From: JAHFDS01 sp964593795
Lineage (GTDB): Bacteria; Myxococcota_A; Polyangia; JAHFDS01
Reading direction: 5' to 3'
Assembly (NCBI GenBank): GCA_964593795.1
Contig: CAZQJC010000347.1
Span: 1 to 64,000, forward strand
DNA length: 64,000 bases
Shown here: in pieces, positions 1 to 8,452 of the stretch
How positions within the stretch are numbered: position 1 is the stretch's first letter
Layout of the letters: every line of letters begins with the position of its first letter
The notes under the pieces: generated by a model
Databases searched by the model: none
What the model saw: only the letters and a program-made list of their open reading frames with translations
What the model was told of the DNA's origin: nothing
Program-made: the position numbers and the translations under genes

Positions 1-136
1 TGCGCCACCGGTCTGGCCTGCGCCACCGGTCTGGCCTGCGCCACCGGTCTGGCCTGCGCCACCGGTCTGGCCTGCGCCACCGGTCTGGCCTGCGCCACCG
101 GTCTGGCCTGCGCCACCGGTCTGGCCTGCGCCACCG
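1..136. repeat. 18-bp tandem minisatellite inside lipoprotein gene
   Basis: Seven perfect copies of tgcgccaccggtctggcc occupy 1-126, followed by a 10-base partial copy. Read on the minus strand in frame it encodes GQTGGA per unit. The array touches the window edge and may continue. Copies are identical at every base, so expansion is recent or actively homogenised. Confidence 0.97.
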
Positions 137-357
137 CTGGATCCGGCCCGGCCCGTCGCGCCTGCGCCGCCGCTCCCCGCCCCACCCGCGCCTTCGCCGC
201 CCGTGCGTCCGGCGGTCCCGGTGCCGCCGGCGCCGGAACCCCCTGCGCCCGTCGTGGCCAGCTCACCTCCGCACGAGGCTCCGGCGAGGAGCAGCGCCAG
301 GCTGCCGAGGGCGAGGGCTGTGCTCCGGAGCGATGGCCGGGTGGGCAGGTCGATCAT
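1..357 (-). CDS. Gly/Ala-rich lipoprotein, N-terminal part (cut by window edge)
   Basis: An open frame runs leftward from an ATG at 357 to the window edge with no stop, so 119 codons are visible. The N-terminus is a lipoprotein-type signal peptide: basic start, hydrophobic core and ALLLAGASC with a candidate lipidated Cys near residue 29. After the Cys the protein is almost entirely Gly, Ala, Thr and Ser and then enters a perfect (GQTGGA)n repeat. Such low-complexity linkers after the lipobox are common in myxobacterial surface lipoproteins and usually precede a folded domain, which lies outside the window. Function cannot be assigned. The frame of the repeat agrees with that of the signal peptide, which supports the call. 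Confidence 0.7.
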   Translation of the reverse strand, partial: MIDLPTRPSLRSTALALGSLALLLAGASCGGELATTGAGGSGAGGTGTAGRTGGEGAGGAGSGGAGATGRAGSSGGAGQTGGAGQTGGAGQTGGAGQTGGAGQTGGAGQTGGAGQTGGA

Positions 358-536
358 GGGCTCCACGAGTAGCAACGAGGGTGCCAGGGGCCACCCCGTG
401 CGATCGGGCCGCGATGCGGGCGCTGCGGCCTCGCACGCTGGGGGTTCCGACCACGGTGCGATCGGCGCGATCGCCCCGCCTCCGTGACTTGACGCCCGGC
501 AAGCCCGCGCGCGGCGGGCCCTGGGACCATCGGTGG
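358..536. other. Divergent intergenic region
   Basis: This 179-bp spacer separates the leftward lipoprotein gene from the rightward protease gene. The only promoter-like element I see is GACCAT at 525-530, six bases before the protease ATG, a weak match to the TAnnnT-N6-start arrangement found elsewhere in the window. No hairpin or other gene was recognised. Confidence 0.4.
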
Positions 537-3500
537 ATGCGCATCCTCCTCTGCCTGCTCTGCGTCGCGATGCTGCCCGGGATCGCCTCCGCGGCGTGGC
601 CGCCGCCCGAGGGGGCGGACCTGCGCGAGCCGGCCAACTGGCCGAGCGATCCGGGCTACCGCAGCGCCTGGAACTACTGGTCGTTCGTGCCCGACGCCAT
701 CGCGCGGCGCTCGGACTTTCGCAAGGCGGAGATCCCGCTCGGCACGGGATTCCACGCCGATCGCGCGTGGCAGAAGACCACCGGCGACCGGCGGGTCGTC
801 ATCGCGGTGCTCGACTCGGGCATCCGCTGGTCGGAGTCGGACCTCGCGGCCCAGTTCTACCTGAACCGTGGCGAGCTGCCGCCCCCCGACGCCGGGTGTG
901 GCGACCCGGCGCGCCGCGCCGATCCCTACGACGCCAACGGCGACGGGCGCTTCGACATCCGCGACTACGCGATGCCGGCCGCCTCGGGTCCGCCGCGGCT
1001 GCCCTGCGACACGCGCGTCGGCGATCGCAACGGCAACGGGCTGCTGGATCCCGAGGATCTCATCCTCGACCCGGTGTTCTCGGACGGCCTCGACGGCGAC
1101 GACAACGGCTACGTCGACGACATCTCCGGGTGGGACTTCTTCGAGGACGACAACGATCCGCGCGACGACACCTTCTTCGGCCACGGCACCGGCGAGGCCA
1201 AGGACTCCGCCGCGCAGGGCAACAACGGCGACGGGGGCATCGGGGTATGCCCGGACTGCGCGCTCCTCATGGTCCGCGTCGGCCAGAGCTTCGTCGTGGA
1301 CGGCAACAACTTCGCGGGCGGCGTCGTCTTCGCGACCGACTCGGGTGCGGCCGTGGTGCAGGAGGCCCTCGGCGCCATCGACAACACGAGCTACGCGCAG
1401 GCAGCGCGTGACTACGCCTACGACAACGACGTGACGCTCGTCGACTCCGCGGCCGACGAGGACTCCTTCCACCACAACTTCCCCGGGACGAACAACCACG
1501 CGCTCTACGTGCACGCGATCCGGTTCGACACCACGGACTACGAGGCGGCCACGACGTTCCTCAACTACAACAACTGCACCAACTACGGCGGGCAGCTCGT
1601 GCTGTCGACGCCGGGGACCGGCTGCTCGTCGGAGGCCACCGGGCGCACGTCGGGCATCGTGGGCCTGCTCTACGCGATGGCGCTGAAGGTGGACCTGCCG
1701 AGGCCCGCGCAGCGCGTGACCGATCCCGCGGGCGCTCGCCGGCTGTCGGCCGAGGAGGTCAAGCAGCTCCTCGTCCAGTCCGTCACCGACATCGACGTGC
1801 CGGAGTCGCGAGGCGAGGGCGCCGACCCCGAGAAGTACCCGTCGCGGCCCGGCTGGGAGCAGCGCTTCGGGTACGGGCGGCCGAACGCCGGCGACGCGGT
1901 GCGCCTCATCGAGGCGGGCAAGATCCCGCCGACGCCGGACATCGACAGCCCGGGCTGGTTCGAGGTCATCGATCCCGGGCGCACGCCCCGCGTGCCGATC
2001 CGCGGCCACCTCGGCTTCCGCACGGATCGCTACGAGCGCGTGCGCTGGACGCTCGAGTGGGCGCCGGGCATCGAACCCGAGGAGGATCCCGCGGCGTGGA
2101 CGCAGATCGGCAGCGGCGAGCTCACGGCGCCAGCCGCGCTCGGCACGCTCGCGGAGTGGGACGTGTCGTCGCTCGAGATCGACAACCCCCCGATGCCCGC
2201 GCCCGATCGCGAGGTGAACCGGTACCTCGTCACGCTGCGCCTGCGCGCCACGGCGTCCTCCGCGCGCCTCGGCGAGGTAAGCGGCGTGATGCGCAAGACG
2301 GTGCACGTGCACCGCGATCCGGACCTCCTGCCCGCCTTCCCGATCCGCCTCGGGTGCTCGGGCGAGTCCTCGCCCAAGGTCACCGACCTCGACGGCGATG
2401 GGCGGAGCGAGATCGTGATCGGCGACGCCGACGGGCGCCTGCACGCGCTGCGCGGTGACGGCAGCGAGTTGCCCGGCTTCCCGGTCGCGCTCGCGCCCCT
2501 GCCCCCGCTCGATCCGTCGAACCCGCGCCACCACCGGCGCAGCGAGGCCTTCGCGTCGCGCGCGGTCTCCCCCGACCGCTTCTCCGCCATCCTCGCCACG
2601 CCCGCGGTGGGCGATCTCGACGGGGACGGCAGGCGGGAGGTCGTCGCGCTCACGATCGACGGCACCGTGCACGCGCTGCGCTCCGACGGCTCGGCCGTCC
2701 CGGGCTTCCCGGTGGCGACCGATCCCGCGCTCGCGCGGGACGCCACGCAGCGGCTCGTCGTCGAGCGCGGCTTCTTCGCGTCGCCGGTGCTCTACGACCT
2801 CGACGGCGACGGCAAGCTCGAGATCGTCGCGGGCGCCTTCGACAGCCACGTCTACGCGTGGCGCCACGACGGCCGCCCGCAGCCGGGGTTCCCGGTCGAG
2901 CTCGTCGCGCAGAACGCGGACGGCCAGGAGATCCGCGCTCACGTCATGTCCACTCCGGCGATCGGTGACATCGACGGCGACGGCGCGCCGGACATCGTCC
3001 TCGGCCGCAACTGGCAGGACTCGGGCGACGACGCGGCGCGGGGGCTGGTCTACGCGATCCACGCGGACGGCACGAGCAACGCGGCCGGGCCGTACCTCGC
3101 CGGCTGGCCGATCAAGCTCGCCACCGTCGATATCCTGCCCCTGCTCGGCAACGGCGTGCCGAACGCGCCGGCCCTCGCCGACCTCGACGGCGACGGCAAG
3201 CTCGAGGTCGTGATCGAGGGCATCTCGCAGGCCGTGCGCGTGGTGGACGGCGCCGGCAAGGAGGTGCAGTCGATGAGCAACTCGCGCTTCGGCGCGGGCA
3301 GTGACGCCAGCGATCGCCCGTCGATCGCGCTCATCTCGAACCCGACGATCGCGAACCTCGACGGGGGCGATGACCTCGAGATCCTGCAGAGCACGGCCGG
3401 CTTCGGCGCGGCGACGGCGTTCGCCTCGGGGGGGCGGCGCAACGACTTCGAGCACCACGTCTCGGCGTGGAAGTGGAAGACGGGGGACTACCTGCCGGGC

Positions 3501-4070
3501 TTCCCGCGGCTCATCGACGACTGGCAGTTCTTCATGAACCCGGCGGTCGCGGACGTGGACGGCGACGGCGCGGCCGACGTGGTGGTCGCGAGCGCCGGGT
3601 ACTTCGTGCGGGCGTGGAGCGCGGCCGGCGTCCCCGTCGCGGGCTTCCCGCACTTCACCGGCGGCTGGATGATCACGAGCCCCGCGATCGGCGACCTCGA
3701 CGGGGATGGTCTCCTCGAGGTGGTGGTCGGCACGCGCGAGGGCACGCTCTGGGCGTGGCACACGCGCGGCCCGGTCGCGCAGACGCTCGAGTGGCCCTCG
3801 TTCCACCACGACGACCGCAACACGGGCAACTACCACACCGATCGGCCCGTGGGCGCGGGCGGCGCGGGCGGCGCGGGCGGCGCGGGCGGCGCGGGCGGCG
3901 GGGCGTCCGGCGGGGGCGGGTGCAGTGCGCACGGGGCCGGCACGTCGGCGCCCCGGGGGCTCATGGTCGTGTGGCTCGTGTGGCTCCGCCGGCGCGCTAC
4001 GAGGTCGGCAGCGGGTAATCGGACACGTAGGCCTTCCGGCTCTGATCGCGGAGGCCGCGCAGGGTCTTGA
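537..4070 (+). CDS. Secreted subtilisin-like (S8) serine protease with FG-GAP/VCBS repeats and MYXO-CTERM-like tail
   Basis: About 1177 residues. The start at 537 is chosen because a clean signal peptide (MRILLCLLCVAMLPGIASA) begins there; in-frame upstream ATGs would bury it. The protease domain carries Asp in VIAVLDSG (D93), His in GHGTGEAKDS (H216) and Ser in GRTSGIVGLL (S372), in S8 order; the usual GTSMAAP around the Ser is altered. Calcium-binding-like DxDxDG/NG runs lie between D93 and H216. From about residue 600 there are at least seven FG-GAP/VCBS units of the LxDLDGDGxxEIV type, each followed by a PGFPV phrase, predicting a calcium-binding beta-propeller. The tail has GGA repeats, GCSAHG, a hydrophobic stretch and WLRRR, resembling a MYXO-CTERM sorting signal. 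The 3' end overlaps the convergent START gene by 74 bp. Role inferred: extracellular or surface proteolysis. Confidence 0.9.
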   Translation: MRILLCLLCVAMLPGIASAAWPPPEGADLREPANWPSDPGYRSAWNYWSFVPDAIARRSDFRKAEIPLGTGFHADRAWQKTTGDRRVVIAVLDSGIRWSESDLAAQFYLNRGELPPPDAGCGDPARRADPYDANGDGRFDIRDYAMPAASGPPRLPCDTRVGDRNGNGLLDPEDLILDPVFSDGLDGDDNGYVDDISGWDFFEDDNDPRDDTFFGHGTGEAKDSAAQGNNGDGGIGVCPDCALLMVRVGQSFVVDGNNFAGGVVFATDSGAAVVQEALGAIDNTSYAQAARDYAYDNDVTLVDSAADEDSFHHNFPGTNNHALYVHAIRFDTTDYEAATTFLNYNNCTNYGGQLVLSTPGTGCSSEATGRTSGIVGLLYAMALKVDLPRPAQRVTDPAGARRLSAEEVKQLLVQSVTDIDVPESRGEGADPEKYPSRPGWEQRFGYGRPNAGDAVRLIEAGKIPPTPDIDSPGWFEVIDPGRTPRVPIRGHLGFRTDRYERVRWTLEWAPGIEPEEDPAAWTQIGSGELTAPAALGTLAEWDVSSLEIDNPPMPAPDREVNRYLVTLRLRATASSARLGEVSGVMRKTVHVHRDPDLLPAFPIRLGCSGESSPKVTDLDGDGRSEIVIGDADGRLHALRGDGSELPGFPVALAPLPPLDPSNPRHHRRSEAFASRAVSPDRFSAILATPAVGDLDGDGRREVVALTIDGTVHALRSDGSAVPGFPVATDPALARDATQRLVVERGFFASPVLYDLDGDGKLEIVAGAFDSHVYAWRHDGRPQPGFPVELVAQNADGQEIRAHVMSTPAIGDIDGDGAPDIVLGRNWQDSGDDAARGLVYAIHADGTSNAAGPYLAGWPIKLATVDILPLLGNGVPNAPALADLDGDGKLEVVIEGISQAVRVVDGAGKEVQSMSNSRFGAGSDASDRPSIALISNPTIANLDGGDDLEILQSTAGFGAATAFASGGRRNDFEHHVSAWKWKTGDYLPGFPRLIDDWQFFMNPAVADVDGDGAADVVVASAGYFVRAWSAAGVPVAGFPHFTGGWMITSPAIGDLDGDGLLEVVVGTREGTLWAWHTRGPVAQTLEWPSFHHDDRNTGNYHTDRPVGAGGAGGAGGAGGAGGGASGGGGCSAHGAGTSAPRGLMVVWLVWLRRRATRSAAGNRTRRPSGSDRGGRAGS

Positions 4071-4638
4071 GCGGCCAGCTCTTCTGCACGCGGTTCACCG
4101 CCCAGGCGGGCACCCAGCCCTTGGGATCCGTCAGCACCTCGACCTCGACGCGCGTCTGGTGCGGGCCGAGGGGCGTGAGCAGGTAGGAGCTCCGCACGAG
4201 CCTCGCGCGCACGCCGACGGTCGGCGGCGCCGCCGGGTGCTCCTGCGATGCGATGCGCAGACGGATCGCGCCGCCCGCCACGCGATCGACCTTCATGCGG
4301 TAGACGTAGTCGCGGTCGCTCAGGATCGCGGGCAGCTTGAACTGCTGATAGAGCACCACCTCGTGCGGCCCCACGCGCTCGAGCACGCGGGAGAGCGCGA
4401 GGCGGTCGACCCACTGCGTGCGGTGCTCGTTGTCCATGAGCACGTAGAGGAGCCGGCCGACCCCGACGTCCATCACCGTGGCGCCACGGAAGGCGACGAT
4501 GTCCGTGCCGGGGACGGCCTTCCGGAAGACCTCGATGCCGTCCTGCTGATCGATGCGCTCCCAGGCCTGCGCACGCGCCGGCACCTCGAGGGCCACCAGC
4601 AAGCCGGCGCACGCGACGAGCGAGTGCATGCACCGCAT
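3997..4638 (-). CDS. START-domain lipid-binding protein, secreted
   Basis: 213 residues with a signal peptide (hydrophobic core LVACAGLLVALEVPARAQA). The mature part matches bacterial START/SRPBCC proteins: an opening IEVFRKAVPGTDIVAFRG strand, the VLMDNEHRTQWVDRL region, YQQFKLPAILSDRDYVY, and a final amphipathic helix. START domains form a hydrophobic pocket for lipids or polyketides; the ligand is unknown and a periplasmic location is inferred from the signal peptide. An alternative ATG lies nine bases downstream. CATGTT sits six bases upstream of the first ATG, weakly resembling a leaderless promoter. It overlaps the protease 3' end on the opposite strand. Confidence 0.85.
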   Translation of the reverse strand: MRCMHSLVACAGLLVALEVPARAQAWERIDQQDGIEVFRKAVPGTDIVAFRGATVMDVGVGRLLYVLMDNEHRTQWVDRLALSRVLERVGPHEVVLYQQFKLPAILSDRDYVYRMKVDRVAGGAIRLRIASQEHPAAPPTVGVRARLVRSSYLLTPLGPHQTRVEVEVLTDPKGWVPAWAVNRVQKSWPLKTLRGLRDQSRKAYVSDYPLPTS

Positions 4639-4710
4639 GAGTTCAACATGAGGACGCCGGGGGCGCTGGCAAGCGGCCAGTGATGGCGATCGTGATCGAG
4701 GGATCGAGAG

Positions 4711-5718
4711 CTACACCGCGCGCGCAGAAGGTGCGGAAGCGTGGACGGCGGCGGCGTAGCGGCGCACGATGTCGCCGGCGCGCTCGACGCGCTCGATGCC
4801 GCCGACGCTCTTGCCCGCCTGGAAGAAGTCCTTGTAGCTCATGCCCTGGAGCGAGGCGCGCTTGAGCTGCCAGATCGACTTGAGCGAGTAGAACATCCGC
4901 ATGTAGTGCTTGGTCTTCGGGTGCCGCAGCAGGCGCCGCGCCAGAAAATTGGCCTTGGTGCCGATCTTCTCGATGTACGGCGTCTTGATGACCGCGACGG
5001 GCACGCCCGAGATCTTGTCGGTCAGCACGATGTCGTCGGGGCGCGCGCGCACGATGGCCTGCTTGTAGTCGTCGTGGGCGCGGCACTCGGTGCTCGCGAT
5101 GAAGCGGGTGCCGAGCTGCACGCCCGCGTAGCCGAGCTCGAGCATGCGGACGAACGTGGCCTCGTCGCCGACGCCTCCGGCGCACACGAGCGGCACGCCG
5201 AGGCCCCCGAGCTCCGCGAAGAGCTGCTCGGGCGAGAGCGACCCCGCGTGGCCACCCGCGCGGGCGTTGACGCAGATGAGGCCGTCCACGCCGTGGCCGA
5301 CGGCGAGCTTCGCCCAGCGCAGGTCGGTGACGTCGTGGTAGACGGTGCCGCCGACCGCGTGGACCTTGTCGACCACCCAGCGCGGGTTGCCGAGCGCGGT
5401 GATGAAGAAGCGCACGCCCTCCTCGAGCGCGACGTCGATCCACTTGCGCATGCGGTCCTCGTAGACCTTCGACGACTTCTCGACGATGGCGTTGAAGCCG
5501 ATGGGCTTGCCGCCCGAGAGCTTGTGCACGAGGCGGATCCCTTCGCGGAGATCATGGCCGTGCACGTAGGTCATCGAGATGGGCTGCACGATGCCGATGC
5601 CGCCGGCCGCCGAGACGGCGGCGACGAGCTCGGGGTTCGAGCAGGGGTACATCGCGCCGCAGATGAGCGGGACCTCGATGCCGAGCTTGCGGGTGAGAGC
5701 AGTGTCGAGCTGGGCCAT
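4711..5718 (-). CDS. NAD(P)H-dependent flavin oxidoreductase / nitronate monooxygenase family
   Basis: 335 residues with the TIM-barrel pattern of the 2-nitropropane dioxygenase (NMO/YrpB) family: IEVPLICGAMYPCSNPELVAAVSAAGGIGIVQP at the N-terminus, the NARAGGHAG flavin loop, then VPLVCAGGVGDEATFVRMLELGYAGVQLGTRF for FMN phosphate binding. Members oxidise nitronates or reduce flavin/quinones; the substrate here cannot be told. The C-terminal 70 residues contain the FxAGKSVGGIERV segment seen in longer family members. It stands alone, leftward, with small gaps on both sides. Confidence 0.9.
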   Translation of the reverse strand: MAQLDTALTRKLGIEVPLICGAMYPCSNPELVAAVSAAGGIGIVQPISMTYVHGHDLREGIRLVHKLSGGKPIGFNAIVEKSSKVYEDRMRKWIDVALEEGVRFFITALGNPRWVVDKVHAVGGTVYHDVTDLRWAKLAVGHGVDGLICVNARAGGHAGSLSPEQLFAELGGLGVPLVCAGGVGDEATFVRMLELGYAGVQLGTRFIASTECRAHDDYKQAIVRARPDDIVLTDKISGVPVAVIKTPYIEKIGTKANFLARRLLRHPKTKHYMRMFYSLKSIWQLKRASLQGMSYKDFFQAGKSVGGIERVERAGDIVRRYAAAVHASAPSARAV

Positions 5719-5749
5719 GACCGGAGCATGCCGCAGTGCGTCATCTGCG

Positions 5750-6955
5750 TCAATCGCGGTCGGCGGGGCCGCCGAGCCGCTCGACCAGCGCGGCGAGCGC
5801 GGTGAGCGGCGCGCCGGGCGCGAGCGCGGCGGCGAAGGAGGCGTGCAGGTCGGGCGCGTGGGCCGCGAGCCAGGCGAGCTCGGCCTTGCTGCCCCGGTAG
5901 CGGCGGCCGCCGAGGCGCGCGCCGACCTCGAGCAGCTCGGACGCGAGCGTCACGCGGCGGTGGTGGGCCTCGAGGTCCGAGGGATCTTGCTCGCCTCGGC
6001 GTGCGCGCGCGAGCGTGCGGTGCATCCAGGCGCGGAGCGCCTCGGGCTCGCCCGGGTCGAGGGGCGGGGCGGACGTGGCGGCCAGGGCCGCGACGCGGGC
6101 GAGGAGCGCGGTGCCGGCGCCGCCCTGCTCGAGGAGCACGCGGCCTCCTTCGAGGTGGAGGGCCTCCTCGACGGAGGTGGCGTAGCGCGCGGCGGGCTCG
6201 ATGAACGCGTCGACCCACGCGCCCTGGTGACGCCGGGCGTCGCGCGCGGAGGGGCCGTCGTCCCGGAGCAGGAGCAGGTCCCAGTCGCTCTCGGCGGTGG
6301 CGTCGCCGCGGGCCCGCGAGCCATAGAGGATGACGGTGTGCGCGCCGTGCTCGGCCGCCAGCGTGCGCGCGAGCGCGGTCGCGTCGTCGTCGCCGGGGGC
6401 CGCCGATGACGCGGGCAACGCATCTGGATGGGCGAATGTGTCGGCCCAGGCCGGCTCGTCACCGCGCGGACCGTCGCCCCGGGGGCGCGGCGCGGCGCCG
6501 GGTGAAGCGAGCTGCGCGCCGAGCAGGTGCCGGGAGGCGATCGCGAAGCCGTGCCGCAGGTAGAACGGCAGCTTTCGGGCGTTGTCGTGGTTGACGAAGA
6601 GCTCGAGGCGAGGCACGCCAGCGCCCTTCGCCCAGCGGACGAGGCCGCCCAGGAAGACGCCGCCGAGGCCGCGACCGCGGTGGGCGGGCTTGACGTAGAG
6701 CTCGTCGAGCGTCACCACGTCGCCGCCGAACTCGTTCGAGAGGTAGGGCACCAGCAGCGCGTACCCGGCGAGCGCGTCGCCGTCGTGAAGGAGGAGCGGC
6801 CACCCGTCCCGCGGCCGGTCGAGCAGGTGCGCGACCTGTGCACGCGCGCGCGCGGCGTCGAGACCCACGGGGCCGGGGTCGTCGGCGTAGAGGCCCACCA
6901 TCATGGTTGCGAGGGCGCCCGCGTCGTCGAGCGTGGCGCGGCGGACCGTGATCAT
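5750..6955 (-). CDS. GNAT acetyltransferase fused to MNT-type nucleotidyltransferase
   Basis: 401 residues. Residues 1-145 are a GNAT acetyltransferase: RRATLDDAGAL start, then LYVKPAHRGRGLGG, the acetyl-CoA pyrophosphate loop, and NARKLPFYLRHGF. A Pro/Ala/Asp-rich linker spans about 146-190. Residues about 195-240 are a minimal nucleotidyltransferase core, VILYGSRARGDATAESDWDLLLL, with the GS pair (212-213) and both metal-binding acids (D224, D226). The last 130 residues are helical and may be a partner domain (HEPN-like or substrate-binding); this is inference. Each domain is familiar; their fusion is less so. Possible roles are modification of a small molecule such as an antibiotic, or a toxin-antitoxin-derived modifier. 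The start codon is ATG at 6955; GAGCAT lies six bases upstream. Confidence 0.8.
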   Translation of the reverse strand: MITVRRATLDDAGALATMMVGLYADDPGPVGLDAARARAQVAHLLDRPRDGWPLLLHDGDALAGYALLVPYLSNEFGGDVVTLDELYVKPAHRGRGLGGVFLGGLVRWAKGAGVPRLELFVNHDNARKLPFYLRHGFAIASRHLLGAQLASPGAAPRPRGDGPRGDEPAWADTFAHPDALPASSAAPGDDDATALARTLAAEHGAHTVILYGSRARGDATAESDWDLLLLRDDGPSARDARRHQGAWVDAFIEPAARYATSVEEALHLEGGRVLLEQGGAGTALLARVAALAATSAPPLDPGEPEALRAWMHRTLARARRGEQDPSDLEAHHRRVTLASELLEVGARLGGRRYRGSKAELAWLAAHAPDLHASFAAALAPGAPLTALAALVERLGGPADRD

Positions 6956-6995
6956 GCGCGCATGCTCGCACGGACCGCGCGGACCGCGGACGTGC

Positions 6996-7008
6996 TAGAA
7001 ATCGCGCC
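6996..7008 (+). promoter_or_regulatory. Candidate -10 of a near-leaderless promoter
   Basis: TAGAAA at 6996-7001 lies seven bases before the ATG at 7009 in a 53-bp divergent spacer. It is a weaker relative of the TAnnnT-N6-start pattern. No convincing -35 is visible. Confidence 0.35.
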
Positions 7009-8427
7009 ATGCGTCACCTGGTGCTCGCGCTCGCGCTCGTGGGATTCGGCTGTGGTGGCGACGACACGATGGGGAGCGCCGGGCAAGGCGGCGCGGGGCG
7101 CGGAGGCGGCGGAGGCGCGGCCGGGGGCGCAGGGCAGGGCGGCGCGGGCGGCAGCGCCGGCGCGGCGGGCGCGATGCGGACGCCGCCGCGCGCACCGGCG
7201 ATGGACGACGCGCGCTTCGCGGCGAAGCTCGAGCGCACCTGGCTCGCGGTCGGGGACGGCCTCACGCCCGCGGTGAACGAGGCGGTGGTCACGCTGACGC
7301 CGCCGGCGGACGCCGGCGCGATGGAGGCGTGGGTGGACGGCAAGGGCCCGCAGGCGATCGCCGCGGGGGCCACGAGCGCGCGGCTCGACGTGTCGATGCT
7401 GGGCGCGGGGGATCACGAGATCGTGCTCGCGCAGGCGATGGCCGAGACGGGCTTCGCCAGGCTCGTCGTCCACCGGACGCACGTGCTCTACACGGTGGTC
7501 TCGGCGGACTGGGACGACCCCGACAACTTCCTGGCCAACCTCCTGCGCATCGAGCAGCTCAAGGACCGCCACCCGAAGCTGCGCATCGCGCACCTCGTCG
7601 GGCCGTACACGTACACGGATCCGATGGTGACCGAGCAGCGGCGCGCCGAGATCACGCAGTGGATCGTCAACATGCGCGACAACCGCGGCGACGAGGTGGG
7701 CGTGCACGTCCACCCCTACTGCAACTTCATCTCGACCACGGGGGTGACGTGTCGGGAGGTGCCCTCGACCGTGTACCCGGCGGGCGACGGCACCGGCTAC
7801 ACGGTGCGCTTCAACGGCTACACCGAGGACGAGCAGACGCAGATCCTGCAAGCCGCGGCGGACCTCTTCGTGATGCGCGGCCTCGGGCGGCCCGTCAGCT
7901 TCCGCGCGGGCGGCTGGACGGCGGACGCCTCGACGGTGCGGGCGTGCCAGCGCGCGGGCTACACGGTCGAGACGAGCGCCCTGAGCTGGAAGTGGCTCAA
8001 GGACGCCTGGGAGCACCCGCCGCTCGCGCCGGGCGCGACCCTCTACCAGTGGAACATGATGAACTGGTCGTCGATCGACGACACGAGCCAGCCCTACTAC
8101 CCGAACCGCGACGCGGTGCTCTCGGTGATGGAGCCGCGCGTGCCGGTGCTCGAGGTGCCCGACAACGCCAACCTCGCGGACTACATCACGGGCCCCCAGA
8201 TGATCGACGTCATGATGAAGAACCTGGCGGCCGTGGGGCTGCCGGGTGGCGCGCTGTCGAAGCCCGCGGTGTACCAGACGGGGTTCCACCCGCCGTCGTT
8301 CGGCGTCGAGTACTACACGCGCCTAGACATGGCCCTCGCGGCCGTGGACGCGGGGCTGCTCGACGAAGACAAGGGCCCGATGGCCTACGCGGTGCTCAAG
8401 GACCTGCCCAAGGCCTTCCCGCAGTAG
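7009..8427 (+). CDS. Lipoprotein with polysaccharide-deacetylase-like fold
   Basis: 472 residues. The signal peptide ends in LALVGFGCGG, a lipobox-like Cys near residue 15, followed by a Gly/Ala linker to about residue 65. The folded part resembles NodB-type carbohydrate esterases or their catalytic relatives: VVSADWDDPDN (acidic motif), GDEVGVHVHPYCN (His-x-His metal site), VSFRAGGWTAD and VLEVPDNAN. In true deacetylases Asp plus two His bind a divalent metal; here the candidate ligands are present but the order is not classical, so activity is uncertain. Likely attached to the cell surface. It stands divergent from the GNAT fusion, and the ABC exporter genes follow after 25 bp, perhaps co-transcribed. 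Confidence 0.75.
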   Translation: MRHLVLALALVGFGCGGDDTMGSAGQGGAGRGGGGGAAGGAGQGGAGGSAGAAGAMRTPPRAPAMDDARFAAKLERTWLAVGDGLTPAVNEAVVTLTPPADAGAMEAWVDGKGPQAIAAGATSARLDVSMLGAGDHEIVLAQAMAETGFARLVVHRTHVLYTVVSADWDDPDNFLANLLRIEQLKDRHPKLRIAHLVGPYTYTDPMVTEQRRAEITQWIVNMRDNRGDEVGVHVHPYCNFISTTGVTCREVPSTVYPAGDGTGYTVRFNGYTEDEQTQILQAAADLFVMRGLGRPVSFRAGGWTADASTVRACQRAGYTVETSALSWKWLKDAWEHPPLAPGATLYQWNMMNWSSIDDTSQPYYPNRDAVLSVMEPRVPVLEVPDNANLADYITGPQMIDVMMKNLAAVGLPGGALSKPAVYQTGFHPPSFGVEYYTRLDMALAAVDAGLLDEDKGPMAYAVLKDLPKAFPQ

Positions 8428-8452
8428 TCTTGCCCCGCACTCCGCGCTCCCC

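Noticed and set aside
333..536. Upstream extension of the protease gene to ATG 333
   Set aside because: The added residues are Arg/Pro-rich and would bury a good signal peptide starting at 537; they also overlap the divergent lipoprotein start.
354..3932. Very long open frame on the minus strand opposite the protease gene
   Set aside because: Composition is Arg/Val/Ala/Asp-rich without motifs; it mirrors the GC-biased codons of the real plus-strand gene. The same applies to long frames opposite the VgrG genes, the kinase, and the 38.6-42.0 kb region.
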